The translations under genes were made by a program, and so were the position numbers. This document shows, piece by piece, positions 44,472-54,600 of a DNA stretch of 64,000 nt. This DNA comes from Undibacterium sp. Jales W-56. GTDB lineage: Bacteria; Pseudomonadota; Gammaproteobacteria; Burkholderiales; Burkholderiaceae_D. The stretch covers positions 17,838 through 81,837 of the forward strand of contig NZ_JAJLQW010000008.1 in assembly GCF_025548535.1 (NCBI RefSeq). Reading direction: 5' to 3'. Each line of letters begins with the position of its first letter. Within the stretch, counting starts at the first letter, position 1. Below the pieces are notes generated by a model. It made no database searches. It saw nothing but the letters and a program-made list of their open reading frames with translations, and was not told where the DNA came from.

Positions 44472-44939
44472 ATGTCATTTCGTATCCTGGGTTTATCCCC
44501 CACCCTTTTCCAACACTTGTATGGATTGCCTGAATCCGAACTCGCCGTAGCCGGCGTGCAACGCTGTATGGCCGACAGCAAACCCGGCTTCCCGGATCGC
44601 GTGACGCTGTGCGACGCCGAGCCCGGCCAGCATTTGCTGCTGTTAAATTATGTCCATCAGGACAGCGACACGCCGTATCGCGCCAGCCATGCGATTTTCG
44701 TACTGGAAGGTGCGACGGACTGCTATCAACAAATCGATGCGGTACCTGAGTCTTTGCGCAGTCGCATGATGTCATTACGCGCCTTTGATGCAGGCGGCAT
44801 GATGCTAGATGCCGGTCTGGTTCATGGACGAGAGCTGGAAACCGAGATTGCGCGACAGTTTGCCGATCCGGCAGTGACTTACCTGCAAGCGCATTATGCA
44901 ACCCGGGGTTGCTATGCGGCGCGGATCGAACGGGTCTAA
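44472..44939 (+). CDS. DUF1203 domain protein
   Basis: This 155-residue protein starts MSFRILGLSPTLFQHLYGL and contains HASHAIFV-like (RASHAIFVLEG), LRAFDAGGMMLDAGLVHG and a C-terminal YLQAHYATRGCYAARIERV. This is the DUF1203 pattern, of unknown function. ATG 44472 has GGAG seven bases upstream; a longer frame lacks this. It is convergent with hutF. Confidence 0.82.
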   Translation: MSFRILGLSPTLFQHLYGLPESELAVAGVQRCMADSKPGFPDRVTLCDAEPGQHLLLLNYVHQDSDTPYRASHAIFVLEGATDCYQQIDAVPESLRSRMMSLRAFDAGGMMLDAGLVHGRELETEIARQFADPAVTYLQAHYATRGCYAARIERV

Positions 44940-44962
44940 GCTAGTACAAATTAAGGGTTCCG

Positions 44963-46333
44963 TTACACACCGCGCAGAACCTGCATGCACGCGACGAAAT
45001 CGCGTTGAATTGCGTCTTGTGCGACATGTCGCCCTTGCTGCACCACGAGTCGCCCACCGACCAGCACATCGCGCACCAGATTGTCATTGCCGGCAAAAAT
45101 CCAGGTGTTCAATAGATCGGCAGCAGGCAAACCTTGCAAATTCGGATGCTGGGCATCCAGCACCAGGATGTCGGCCCGTTTGCCGACCGCAAGTTGCCCG
45201 ACTGCGCGACCGGACGCCTGTGCCCCGCCTTGCAAGCAGGCTCGCCACAGGAAATCGCCGACCCGCCGCTGTCCGGGCAAGCTGGCGATATTGCGGCCTT
45301 GCAGGCGCAGGCGTTCACCATATTCCAGCCAGCGTAATTCTTCTATCGGGCTTTGCGACACATGGCTATCGCTGCCGATGCCAAAGCGCCCGTTGGCGGC
45401 GATGAAATCCGGCAGATCGAAGAATCCGTCACCGAGATTGCCCTCAGTGGTGGTGCAGATGCCGGCCACGGCCTGACTCGCTGCGACCGCCGCCAACTCG
45501 GTCTTGTCGAGATGGGTCGCATGCACCAGACACCAGCGCTGATCGAGTTGCTGCGTGTCCAGCAGTAATTGCACCGGACGTTTGCCACTATACGCAAGAC
45601 ATGCATCGACTTCTTTTTGCTGTTCCGCAATGTGAATATGGACAGGGCGATCTGCGGGTAAGGCAGCGACCAATTCCCGTATCTGCGAGGTGCTGGCAGC
45701 CCGCAGGGAATGCGGTGCGACGCCGACCTCGACCTGTCCATTGCGACTGGATTCGAGTTGCTGCACCAATTGCAGAATCTGGTCGGTATTGGTCGCGAAA
45801 CGGCGCTGATCGACACGCAGGGCCTGCTCGCCGAAATCGGCATAGCTATACAGCACGGGCAACATGGTGATGCCCATGCCGGTGTCGTTGGCAGCGGCGA
45901 TTACACGCTCGGCGGTCTCTGCCCTGTTGGCATAAAAAGCGCCATCGGGTGCGCGGTGCAAATAATGGAATTCGCATACCGATGTATAGCCATGACGCAG
46001 GCATTCTGTGTAAAGCTGTGCAGCAATCGCCTGCATTTGCCCGGGCGTCATTTTCAACGCAGTCCGGTACATCAAGTCACGCCAGGTCCAGAAACTATCC
46101 GGTCCCTCGCCAGCCATCTCGGTCATCCCTGCCATGGCCCGCTGAAATGCATGGGAATGCAGGTTGATCATGCCCGGCACGACATATTCTTCCTGCTGCT
46201 CATGCGGCTGCGGCTGCGCATCTGCGCTGACCTCGACGAGGTCGCCCGCATCGTTCCAATGCAGGCGCACATTGCGCGCCCAGCCATCCGCCAGATACGC
46301 ATGACGGGCAAACAAACTCCGGCGCCCGCTCAT
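44963..46333 (-). CDS. hutF: Formimidoylglutamate deiminase
   Basis: This 456-residue amidohydrolase has the zinc motif GMINLHSHAFQRAM (His59 and His61), a further His in HIAEQQKEV and Asp in GIGSDSHVSQSP. These match HutF, which converts N-formimino-L-glutamate to N-formyl-L-glutamate in the five-step histidine degradation pathway. The start codon overlaps the stop of hutG (ATGA), so the two are translationally coupled. HutH, HutU and HutI genes are not in the window. Confidence 0.92.
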   Translation of the reverse strand: MSGRRSLFARHAYLADGWARNVRLHWNDAGDLVEVSADAQPQPHEQQEEYVVPGMINLHSHAFQRAMAGMTEMAGEGPDSFWTWRDLMYRTALKMTPGQMQAIAAQLYTECLRHGYTSVCEFHYLHRAPDGAFYANRAETAERVIAAANDTGMGITMLPVLYSYADFGEQALRVDQRRFATNTDQILQLVQQLESSRNGQVEVGVAPHSLRAASTSQIRELVAALPADRPVHIHIAEQQKEVDACLAYSGKRPVQLLLDTQQLDQRWCLVHATHLDKTELAAVAASQAVAGICTTTEGNLGDGFFDLPDFIAANGRFGIGSDSHVSQSPIEELRWLEYGERLRLQGRNIASLPGQRRVGDFLWRACLQGGAQASGRAVGQLAVGKRADILVLDAQHPNLQGLPAADLLNTWIFAGNDNLVRDVLVGGRLVVQQGRHVAQDAIQRDFVACMQVLRGV

Positions 46334-47151
46334 ACGCCGGCTCCCGGCTGCTGCCCGGCCCAGTCGAGGCAGCTCGTGAGGAGTTGCCTCAGAACCGGTT
46401 GTATCTGCGCCGCGAGATCGGGACGATAAGCATACGGCGCATGCTCATCCATATAAGTACATTGACTCATTTCCAGCTGCACTGCATGGATATGATCATC
46501 CGGCTGTCCATACTGACGCGTGATATAGCCGCCTTTGAAGCGACCGTTAAAAACATGGCTATAGGCTTGCGCTGCCGGCGTCTGTTTCAGGCATTCCTCC
46601 AATGCGTACTGCAATTCAAGATGGCATGAACGTTGATCGGCGGTACCAAAATTCAGGTCCGGCAATTTCCCCTGGAAGAAGCGCGGCACCTGCGATGCAA
46701 TCGAATGCGCATCCCATAAAATAGCAATCCCATGCTGTGCCCGCAGCCGTGCCAGCTCCTGCTGCAATTGCCGGTGATAGGGCTGCCAGTATTGGCTGAC
46801 GCGGCGCTGCACTTCCGTGGCGTCCGGTAGTTGACCGGCCGGATATAAAGCCTGTTTGTCAAACGTATCGACAGGGCATAAACCGGTGGTGTCTTGCCCC
46901 GGATACAGATTGCTGTCGTCGGGCGAACGATTCAGGTCGACCACATAACGCGAATATTCGGCATGAATGAGGGATGCGCCCAGCTCTTGTGCCATGTTGT
47001 AGAGCAGCGGCAAATGCCAATCCGTATCGGCTTTTTCAAACGCGATGGGCTGCAGTTGCGCGCTGACTTCCGCAGGAATATTCGTTCCCGCATGCGGCAT
47101 AGAAATCAATAAAGGCACGCTGCCTTGCTGAAAATGGAAAAGTGGGTTCAT
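46330..47151 (-). CDS. hutG: N-formylglutamate deformylase
   Basis: This 273-residue protein of the FGase family starts with ISMPHAGTNIP and has VVDLNRSPDDSNLYPGQ, LWDAHSIASQVPRFFQG and HAVQLEMSQCTYMDE. It hydrolyses N-formyl-L-glutamate to glutamate and formate, the step after HutF. Together the pair defines the formate-releasing branch of histidine use. A mobile-element-like insertion lies about 60 bp upstream of its start and could influence its promoter. Confidence 0.92.
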   Translation of the reverse strand: MNPLFHFQQGSVPLLISMPHAGTNIPAEVSAQLQPIAFEKADTDWHLPLLYNMAQELGASLIHAEYSRYVVDLNRSPDDSNLYPGQDTTGLCPVDTFDKQALYPAGQLPDATEVQRRVSQYWQPYHRQLQQELARLRAQHGIAILWDAHSIASQVPRFFQGKLPDLNFGTADQRSCHLELQYALEECLKQTPAAQAYSHVFNGRFKGGYITRQYGQPDDHIHAVQLEMSQCTYMDEHAPYAYRPDLAAQIQPVLRQLLTSCLDWAGQQPGAGV

Positions 47152-47214
47152 GATGTCTTGCTCTCTAAAAAATCGTCTGACACTGGAGTCTGTTAACCAG
47201 CCTTATTAATAGAT

Positions 47215-47414
47215 CAGGACTTACGCAAAAACCAAAACCTTTCCCCACAGAGACATAGAGATAAGGCAAGAGAAAAGGCTCCATGTAGTGTGAGCATACA
47301 AACGAAGCCGCAAGCGGGATGCGCCTGTTGGCACGAAATGTCTCTGAAAGCCGCATCCAGCCTGCGGGCGTGATGTCAATGGCGGTAAACAGTTTTCTGT
47401 TTTGCGTAAGTCCT
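47215..47414. mobile_element. MITE-like element with 15-bp terminal repeats and target duplication
   Basis: Perfect 15-bp terminal inverted repeats AGGACTTACGCAAAA (47216-47230) and TTTTGCGTAAGTCCT (47400-47414) bound a 200-bp non-coding stretch. The 6-bp sequence ATAGAT directly precedes (47209-47214) and follows (47415-47420) it, as a target-site duplication would. Inside is a further inverted pair GGATGCG/CGCATCC. There is no transposase. It occupies most of the 302-bp gap between hutG and the IclR-type regulator. Confidence 0.6.
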
Positions 47415-47453
47415 ATAGATATTAATTAATAAACCTTAATTAACAGCGCCTAA

Positions 47454-48221
47454 TTAGTTATAGCGTAATTTCTGGCCGATGCGCGCTGCCGCTGCGATCG
47501 TCATTTGAATATAGTCTGCATGGCGTTGCTGGGCGCGGCTGACCGGTGCCATCAGGGACAAGCTCGCTTCGAGCTTATCCTTATGCGAAAAGATCGGCAC
47601 ACTGACGCCCCAGACCCCCTCGTCGATTTCATTTTCAGTCACCGCATAGCCTTGCTGACGGATCTGAGCCAATTGCGCTTGCAGGATCTCGCGTTCGTGC
47701 TCTGCCAGCGGCGTCATTTGCGCTTCCTGAACCGGCTCAGGCAGGTACGCCAGCAAAGCCTTGGCAGAGGCGCCGCGCAACAACGAGTTGGCGCTGCCTT
47801 TAGTAAATGAACAGCGCAATGCCTGCTGGCTCTCTTGCATATCGAGGCAAATTACCTGGCCGTTCACATGGACCAGCAGACCGACGCTTTCACCCGAACG
47901 CTGCACCAGTTGCTCGATTTCCGGTCTGGCCTCGGCCATCAGATATGAGTGATGGTCAAAACCCCAGGCCAGTTGCATTGCCAATGGGCCCGGTTCATAC
48001 AGGCCGCTTTGCGCATGCTCTTGCACCAGCCCCCATTTTTTGAGCGGCGCAAGCTGGCGGTATACCGTGCTCAGCGGGATTCCGGTCTGTGCCGCAATCT
48101 CGCGTGCGGCAATGCTCTGCCCTGCCCTGGCAATGCAGACCAGCACTTGCAACACTCTGTCGCTCGAGGGGATCGCGCTGAGTGTCTGCAATGCGCTCGG
48201 ATCGATAGCATGGACACTCAT
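47454..48221 (-). CDS. IclR-family transcriptional regulator
   Basis: This 255-residue protein has an N-terminal winged helix-turn-helix (about 18-80, SIAAREIAAQTGIPLSTVYRQLAPLKKWG) and a C-terminal IclR effector domain (about 95-250, with LLRGASAKALLAYLPE and VSVPIFSHKDKLEASLSL). It lies upstream of hutG-hutF on the same strand and may control histidine catabolism. HutC (GntR family) is the usual regulator, so the link is by position only. Confidence 0.85.
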   Translation of the reverse strand: MSVHAIDPSALQTLSAIPSSDRVLQVLVCIARAGQSIAAREIAAQTGIPLSTVYRQLAPLKKWGLVQEHAQSGLYEPGPLAMQLAWGFDHHSYLMAEARPEIEQLVQRSGESVGLLVHVNGQVICLDMQESQQALRCSFTKGSANSLLRGASAKALLAYLPEPVQEAQMTPLAEHEREILQAQLAQIRQQGYAVTENEIDEGVWGVSVPIFSHKDKLEASLSLMAPVSRAQQRHADYIQMTIAAAARIGQKLRYN

Positions 48222-48522
48222 GGCAATGGGATGAATACAGAAGTACGCATACGAGAAATGAAATAAAGCGAATCAAGATCTCATGCTAACAGTTGATTCC
48301 GGAATTTCAAGGGCTCATTCTCACCATGCGGGAATGAATGCATCAATCTGCTTCAAAATGCACGCAAATTGCCCGGATTTGGCAGATGCACCGGGTTTGG
48401 TCAGGTAAAACCAGGTAAGGACGAGGTGCGTATTTAAGAGCCAGGATGGCAGGCTGGAATGCGCAGGTCCGATGCGGCCTCCCAAGGCATTTTGACCTGA
48501 GAGCCGCGCCCTTGCTACGTAA
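48222..48522. other. Intergenic region, no gene seen
   Basis: About 300 bp lie between the start of the IclR-type gene and the end of the Cache protein gene. A short open frame on the minus strand (48321-48557) overlaps the Cache gene and shows no family features or ribosome site. I see no strong terminator or repeat. Confidence 0.35.
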
Positions 48523-48990
48523 TTATTTGTAGATACCGCAAGCGAAATACAAATCATCGACCCGTTCTATATAGGTACTTTTCTTTTCCAGCTCTTTGGT
48601 GGTCGGATTCGGCCATTTGTAATCGACCCAGCCCTTACCTTCTTTGCTATTGGCGATTTCATTCATCTTGCGCACGAAATACACGCCGTCCACATCTTTC
48701 AGATCGCCCAGCGATTTACCGATTAATTTGGGATTCGCGCCGTGCGCCAGGGTAGGGCCGCCCGCTTTGATGTTACCGGCAAAGATGTATAAATCTTTGA
48801 CGATAAATTGCCCTTTAGGGTCATTGATTTCAGCAAAGGTTTTATCCTTGCCATTCGCTTTGTAATAGGTGATGACCTTCTTGACCAGGTCCGTCGCCTC
48901 TTGCGCCGTAGCATGTTCTGCCGCAAATGCGCCACTACTGAAGCAGTGGACGAGTAAAGCCGTAAACACATATTTGAATATTATTCGCAT
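48523..48990 (-). CDS. Periplasmic single-Cache-domain protein
   Basis: This 155-residue protein has a signal peptide (about 1-24, ...GAFA-AEHATA). It is followed by one small Cache_2-type domain with the typical YYKANGKDKTFAEINDPKGQF start, DLYIF strand, HGANPKLIGKSL loop and GWVDYKWPNP. Such soluble Cache proteins bind small ligands, but most have no assigned role. AGGAG precedes the ATG. It is not linked to a chemoreceptor here. Confidence 0.85.
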   Translation of the reverse strand: MRIIFKYVFTALLVHCFSSGAFAAEHATAQEATDLVKKVITYYKANGKDKTFAEINDPKGQFIVKDLYIFAGNIKAGGPTLAHGANPKLIGKSLGDLKDVDGVYFVRKMNEIANSKEGKGWVDYKWPNPTTKELEKKSTYIERVDDLYFACGIYK

Positions 48991-49161
48991 GTCGTCTCCT
49001 TGTTATCGTTGCGGATCATTGCCGTTGCTTGCCGGCGATTTCAGCATAATCCATACTCGGAGCGGATACAAACATCTTCTTCTGCAAAGACACGCAGCGC
49101 AGCGTCGATAAAACCTCAAGCTGCCATGCAAAATTGCAAGGACAGCAGGTTCGGGACAGCA

Positions 49162-49842
49162 TTAATTCCGGCTATACGGGGTCGATTGGCAGTTGCGCAC
49201 TTCTTGCGCGGCAAAATCGAGTTTAATCACGTCAAAACGGGATTTTTCGTCCGCATTGAGCGCGCGCAATTGGTAGGCAAATTTGGTGGTGCTGATGGTA
49301 CGCGGCCCGATACGGGCGCTGTGCACCCCCTTATTATTCAAGTTGGCCAGATGGGCCTTGGCTGCTTCTTCGGTTTTAAACACGCCTAGCGAAATCCCGA
49401 ATCGCAGATTCGATTGATCCTGTACGATGAAAAAATCGGTGATGCCGAGACGGCGTAATTCACCGGCTTTTTTGTCGGCACCGTCTTTGCTGCCCTGCGA
49501 TGGAATGAACACCATATGGGTCGCCACATCGGTGACATTAATGCGCGATTGACGCTCACCCAGCGCCAGGCTCTTTAATTTTTCTTCTACCTTGGACGCG
49601 TCGGCTTGCGGGAAATTACCGATCTCTACACAGGCAATGATGTCATTCTTTTTCTCGGCAGGGACTTCGGAAGGCGCCATGGCGAGACTTGCGGAGATCA
49701 ACTGCAATTGCTCGCTCTGGAGTTGTTTCGTCATGCGCTGCGGTTCGTGCGTATCCGTTTCCCAGTTACCCAGATAACCTAAATTAAACGCCAGCAATGC
49801 CGCGTTGACGACCAGCAAACTCCAGAAAAAAAATCTCAGCAT
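49162..49842 (-). CDS. SPOR-domain membrane protein
   Basis: The protein has 226 residues, starting MLRFFFWSLLVVNAALLAFNLGY, a single N-terminal anchor. The C-terminal SPOR domain (about 140-215, with RRLGITDFFIVQDQSNLRFGISLGVFKTEEAAKAHLANL) binds denuded peptidoglycan at the septum. ATG 49842 is preferred over a TTG four codons upstream that overlaps the coaX stop. The gene follows coaX closely, an order I associate with Burkholderiales, and both are probably cotranscribed from birA. Confidence 0.87.
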   Translation of the reverse strand: MLRFFFWSLLVVNAALLAFNLGYLGNWETDTHEPQRMTKQLQSEQLQLISASLAMAPSEVPAEKKNDIIACVEIGNFPQADASKVEEKLKSLALGERQSRINVTDVATHMVFIPSQGSKDGADKKAGELRRLGITDFFIVQDQSNLRFGISLGVFKTEEAAKAHLANLNNKGVHSARIGPRTISTTKFAYQLRALNADEKSRFDVIKLDFAAQEVRNCQSTPYSRN

Positions 49843-49850
49843 AAAGTTGA

Positions 49851-50663
49851 TCAATCCGCGATAGGGTGGATAGAGTGAGGATGAGCGACGGGCATATCGA
49901 CCGCCGCAGAAGCCGCCAGCGCAAGTCCGGTCAACACCAGATTATCCACATGCTGACAAGAGATGCCAAGATGAGGCAGCAGATATGTTGCCGCACCTCC
50001 AGAAATGAGACAGATCACGTCCTGTTGCTGCTGAATTTTCCATCGCGCGACAGCCCGCTCTATCGCACCGACCTGGGCGTTAATGCAGCCACTGACAATC
50101 GCCGTCTCGGTATGGTCGGCAAACAGATGTTCCAGCGAGATGCTTTCTGCGACTTGCGGCAACTGCGCGGTGTTTTTGGCTAGCGACTGCGCCATCAGCT
50201 TTAAGCCGGGCAAAATCATCCCGCCGCGGAACACGCCATCTGCGCTGATCGCATCAATCGTAGTCGCGGTGCCGCAAGTGGCGACAATCAGGTTATGTGC
50301 CGGATACAAGGCATGCGCCGCAATCGCCGCAGCGAAACGGTCGCAGCCCAACTGGGCGGGATGTCGGTAAGCATTGCGCAGGCCCGCGGCTTGTTCAGAT
50401 GAGGCAAACCATTCCGGCTGTATCTGCGGTGCGGCTAGCTGTAACTGGCTGGCGATACGCGCTTTGAGCTCGGCACCGGCAACGTTAGAAACAAGGATGC
50501 CGGTGATCGCCAGGCCTTGCAAAGCCGGGCCCAGTTGATCGAGTTCGGCATGACTGAGCGAACCCGCATGGCGCCAGCGGGGAAGCGTCGCGAGCGGTGT
50601 GGTGAGCGTCGCCGGGATCGCCCATTTAATCCGCGTATTTCCGGCGTCAATCAAAAGCAACAT
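49851..50663 (-). CDS. coaX: Type III pantothenate kinase
   Basis: This 270-residue protein of the ASKHA fold has an N-terminal phosphate loop LLIDAGNTRIKWA (Asp6) and the central GCDRFAAAIAAH and VATCGTATTIDAI, followed by RGGMILPG. It phosphorylates pantothenate in the first step of coenzyme A synthesis. Type III enzymes use ATP with a high Km and require a monovalent cation. The neighbours birA upstream and the SPOR gene downstream are as in relatives. Confidence 0.92.
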   Translation of the reverse strand: MLLLIDAGNTRIKWAIPATLTTPLATLPRWRHAGSLSHAELDQLGPALQGLAITGILVSNVAGAELKARIASQLQLAAPQIQPEWFASSEQAAGLRNAYRHPAQLGCDRFAAAIAAHALYPAHNLIVATCGTATTIDAISADGVFRGGMILPGLKLMAQSLAKNTAQLPQVAESISLEHLFADHTETAIVSGCINAQVGAIERAVARWKIQQQQDVICLISGGAATYLLPHLGISCQHVDNLVLTGLALAASAAVDMPVAHPHSIHPIAD

Positions 50664-50737
50664 CGTGATTTAACCTTCAAGTATGTTGGAACGCTGTTTG
50701 GTTATTTAGAGGACGCGGTGCGCGGCAGCGCCGATCA

Positions 50738-51529
50738 TCAGTTGACCGGACGCAAGGATACATCACCGGCGACAATAGCGACCTGGCCATGTGCGGTTTG
50801 CAACAGCAGGCAGCCAGATTCATCAACGCCCAATGCGATCCCTTCGTGCAATACCACTCCTCCATCCAAGATCCTGACGCACTGGTTTGCGTAAGCATGC
50901 AAGGCATTCCAACGCATGACAAACGCAGCAAGTCCCTGCTGTTGAAATTCGCTGAGTGTTCGCGCCAGCGCATTTAATAAACGCGCCAACAGCAGGTTTC
51001 TATCCATTTGTGCCAGCCAGGGAGCATCGGCGACCGCCTGGCCAATTTCCGTTTCCAGCGCATCCGGCACGCGCAAGTTTACACCTATGCCGATCACCGC
51101 CCACATGGCGTCGTCGTCAGCATGGCTCGCCGCCGTCTCTATCAGTATGCCGGCAAGTTTTTTATGCTCCTTGAGGATATCGTTAGGCCACTTCAATTGC
51201 ACCGGCACCCCTAGGCTGATCAATACTTCCGCCAGCGCGACGCCAACCGCCAGCGGCAAACCTGACAAGGCTTGTGCGCTCTTGCTAAAACGCCACGCCA
51301 GCGAGAAGGTTAGCATGCCACCCGGTACGGAATGCCACACCCGCCCGGCGCGACCGCGGCCGGCAGTCTGGCTCTCGGCTACCCGCAGTAGCGGTGAATA
51401 TAAATGATCGATCCTCGCCAGCAGGTCGGCGTTGGTGGAACCGGTTTCCTGCACGACCTCCACATCGACTTGCGATCCGTAGTGGTCACGCAATAACAGA
51501 ATCTGGCTGGCATTAAAAATACTGCTCAT
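50738..51529 (-). CDS. birA: Biotin--[acetyl-CoA-carboxylase] ligase
   Basis: This 263-residue protein contains the catalytic loop AGRGRAGRVWHS (about residues 56-67), LKWPNDI with the active lysine region, and a C-terminal beta-barrel domain (about 220-263). It joins biotin to the carrier lysine of acetyl-CoA carboxylase via biotinyl-AMP. The DNA-binding N-terminal domain of E. coli BirA is missing, so it is a class I ligase that does not repress biotin genes. Confidence 0.92.
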   Translation of the reverse strand: MSSIFNASQILLLRDHYGSQVDVEVVQETGSTNADLLARIDHLYSPLLRVAESQTAGRGRAGRVWHSVPGGMLTFSLAWRFSKSAQALSGLPLAVGVALAEVLISLGVPVQLKWPNDILKEHKKLAGILIETAASHADDDAMWAVIGIGVNLRVPDALETEIGQAVADAPWLAQMDRNLLLARLLNALARTLSEFQQQGLAAFVMRWNALHAYANQCVRILDGGVVLHEGIALGVDESGCLLLQTAHGQVAIVAGDVSLRPVN

Positions 51530-51561
51530 GGAAATTTAAAATAGGATAGTTCGATGAAGAT

Positions 51562-51597
51562 AAAAAAACGGCACCGGAGGCTAGCTGCGGTGCCGTT
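51562..51597 (-). terminator. Intrinsic terminator of the rpoBC operon
   Basis: On the minus strand the stem AACGGCACCG / CGGTGCCGTT is followed by seven T (complement of 51562-51568), 29 bp after the rpoC stop. Confidence 0.92.
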
Positions 51598-51625
51598 CTG
51601 CTGACCATTACAGCCTCAAGCGATA

Positions 51626-54600
51626 TTACGCCTCGCCATCAGCCACATCCGAAGATGCAACTTCCGGCGCTGGTGCAAATGCTGCTTTTTCCGCTTGCAA
51701 CAGAGCAGTGCGTTCATCGGCTTCCCAAGTTTCTTTCAACTTGCGGGCGCGGTGGAATGCCAGACCGGTACCAGCCGGGATCAGACGACCGACGATGACG
51801 TTTTCTTTCAGGCCGCGCAGGGTGTCTTTCTTGCCCATGATCGCTGCTTCTGTCAGAACGCGGGTAGTTTCCTGGAACGACGCTGCCGAGATGAAGGAAT
51901 CCGTCGACAGGGACGCTTTGGTAATACCCAGCAAGATATTTTCATATGTCGCAGGGATACCGCCAGCCGCCGCTACGCGGTCGTTTTCACCCAACAAATC
52001 GGAACGCTCAACCTGCTCACCGACGATGTAGTTCGCATCGCCTGGATTGACCACGACAACACGGCGCAGCATCTGACGCACGATGACTTCGATGTGCTTG
52101 TCATTGATCTTCACGCCTTGCAAACGGTACACGTCCTGGACTTCATCAACGATGTAACGTGCCAGCGCTTCGATACCCAGCAAACGCAGGATGTCTTGCG
52201 GATCTGCCGGGCCGTCCACGATCATCTCACCCTTGTTGACCACCTGGCCGTCATGCACCAGGACTTGCTTGTCCTTGGTGATCAGGAATTCGTGCTTCTC
52301 GCCGTCCATGTCGGTGATTTCCAGGCGTTGCTTGCCCTTGGTTTCTTTACCAAACGCAACCGTACCTGTCACCTCAGCCAGCATACCGGCATCTTTTGGT
52401 GAACGCGCTTCGAACAATTCAGCAACACGTGGCAGACCACCGGTAATATCACGCGTCTTCTGTGATTCAGTCGGGATACGCGCCAGCACTTCACCGACGT
52501 GGACCTGCTGACCGTCTTTCACGGTAATCAGCGCGCCGACCTGGAAGCCGATCGTTACTGCGTGCTCAGTGCCGGAAATCTTGACCTCTTCACCTTGCTC
52601 GTTCAACAGCTTGACTTGTGGACGCAAGGTTTTACCTGCTGCGCTACCACGACGCTTCGCATCGATCGCTACCAGAGTCGACAAGCCAGTGACTTCATCT
52701 ACCTGCTTGGCAACGGTAACGCCTTCTTCGACGTTTTCAAACTTCACGGTACCGGTGTACTCAGTGATAATTGGACGTGTCAGCGGATCCCAGGTTGCCA
52801 ATGCGGTGCCGGCCTTGATCACCAGACCGTCTTTGACAATCAGGGTCGCACCGTAAGGTACTTTATGACGTTCACGCTCACGACCGTGATCATCCGTGAT
52901 CAAGACTTCACCGGAACGGGAAATCACGATCTGGTCGCCTTTACCGTTAGTCACGTAACGCATGGTCGCTGTGAAACGGATAGTACCGTTGGACTTCGCT
53001 TCCACAGAAGAAGCAATCGCTGCACGGGATGCCGCACCACCGATGTGGAAAGTACGCATCGTCAACTGTGTACCCGGTTCACCGATCGACTGCGCAGCGA
53101 TCACGCCGACTGCTTCACCCGCATTGACCAGAGAACCGCGACCCAGATCGCGGCCGTAGCACATCGCGCACAAGCCGTAGCGTGTATCGCATGTCAATGG
53201 TGTACGGACCTTGACTTCGTCGATGCCCAGACGCTCGATTTCTTCGACCGCTGTTTCATCCAACAAAGTGCCGGCATCGTACAGATTCGCTTGCGTTTCC
53301 GGATTAACGATGTCGTTCGCAGCGACGCGGCCCAGAATCAGATCACGCAAAGGCACGTTAACTTCACCGCCTTCAACAATCGCCTTCATCGACGCGCCGT
53401 TCGCTGTACCGCAATCGTCTTCGATCACGACCAGATCCTGGGTAACGTCAACCAGCCTACGTGTCAGGTAACCGGAGTTCGCTGTCTTCAAGGCCGTATC
53501 TGCCAGACCTTTACGCGCACCGTGCGTGGAAATGAAGTACTGCAACACGTTCAGACCTTCGCGGAAGTTCGCGGTGATCGGTGTTTCAATAATCGAACCA
53601 TCCGGTTTCGCCATCAGGCCACGCATACCTGCCAACTGACGAATCTGGGCGGCAGAACCACGCGCACCAGAGTCAGCCATCATGTAAATCGCGTTGAACG
53701 ATTCCTGCGTACCCTTAGTACCATCGCGACGAACCACGTCTTCAACTTTGAGTTGTTCCATCATGGCCTTACCGACTTCATCACCGGTCTTGCCCCAGAT
53801 ATCCACCACCTTGTTGTAACGCTCGCCTGAGGTCACCAGACCGGAAGCGTATTGCTGTTCGATCTGTTTGACTTCGTGTTCAGCATTCGCCACCAGAGTT
53901 GCTTTTTGCGGCGGCACCAGCATGTCGTCGATACAGATCGAGATACCGGCACGGGTCGCCAAGCGGAAACCTGACTGCATCAATTGATCGGCAAACACCA
54001 CCGTGGCGCGCAGACCGCACTTACGGAAAGAGGTGTCGATCAGCTTGGAAATTTCTTTCTTTTTCAACGCACGGTTCAGCACGGTGAATGGCAAGCCTTT
54101 TGGCAGAATTTCTGACAAAATCGCACGACCGACTGTGGTTTCGTAACGTTTGATGGTTTTAACGAACTCACCTGTCGCTGCATCTTTTGGATATTCGGTA
54201 ATACGTACCGTAATACGCGTAGTCAACTCAACTTCCTTGTTGTCCCAGGCGCGGATCGCTTCTGAAACGTCAGGGAACATCATGCCTTCGCCCTTACCGT
54301 TGATTTTTTCACGAGTCGCGTAGTACAAACCCAACACGATATCCTGGGAAGGCACGATAGACGGTTCGCCATTCGATGGGAACAGAATATTGTTGGACGC
54401 CAGCATCAGCGTGCGTGCTTCCATCTGCGCTTCAATCGACAGAGGAACGTGGACCGCCATTTGATCGCCGTCAAAGTCGGCGTTGAATGCGGCGCAGACC
54501 AGCGGGTGCAACTGGATCGCTTTACCTTCAATCAGGACCGGCTCAAACGCCTGGATACCCAGACGGTGCAAAGTCGGCGCACGGTTCAACATGACCGGAT

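Noticed and set aside
52499..53830. 443-residue plus-strand open frame opposite rpoC, and similar long frames at 56044-59529
   Set aside because: They lie antisense to rpoC/rpoB, mirror its codon bias and have no ribosome sites or family features.
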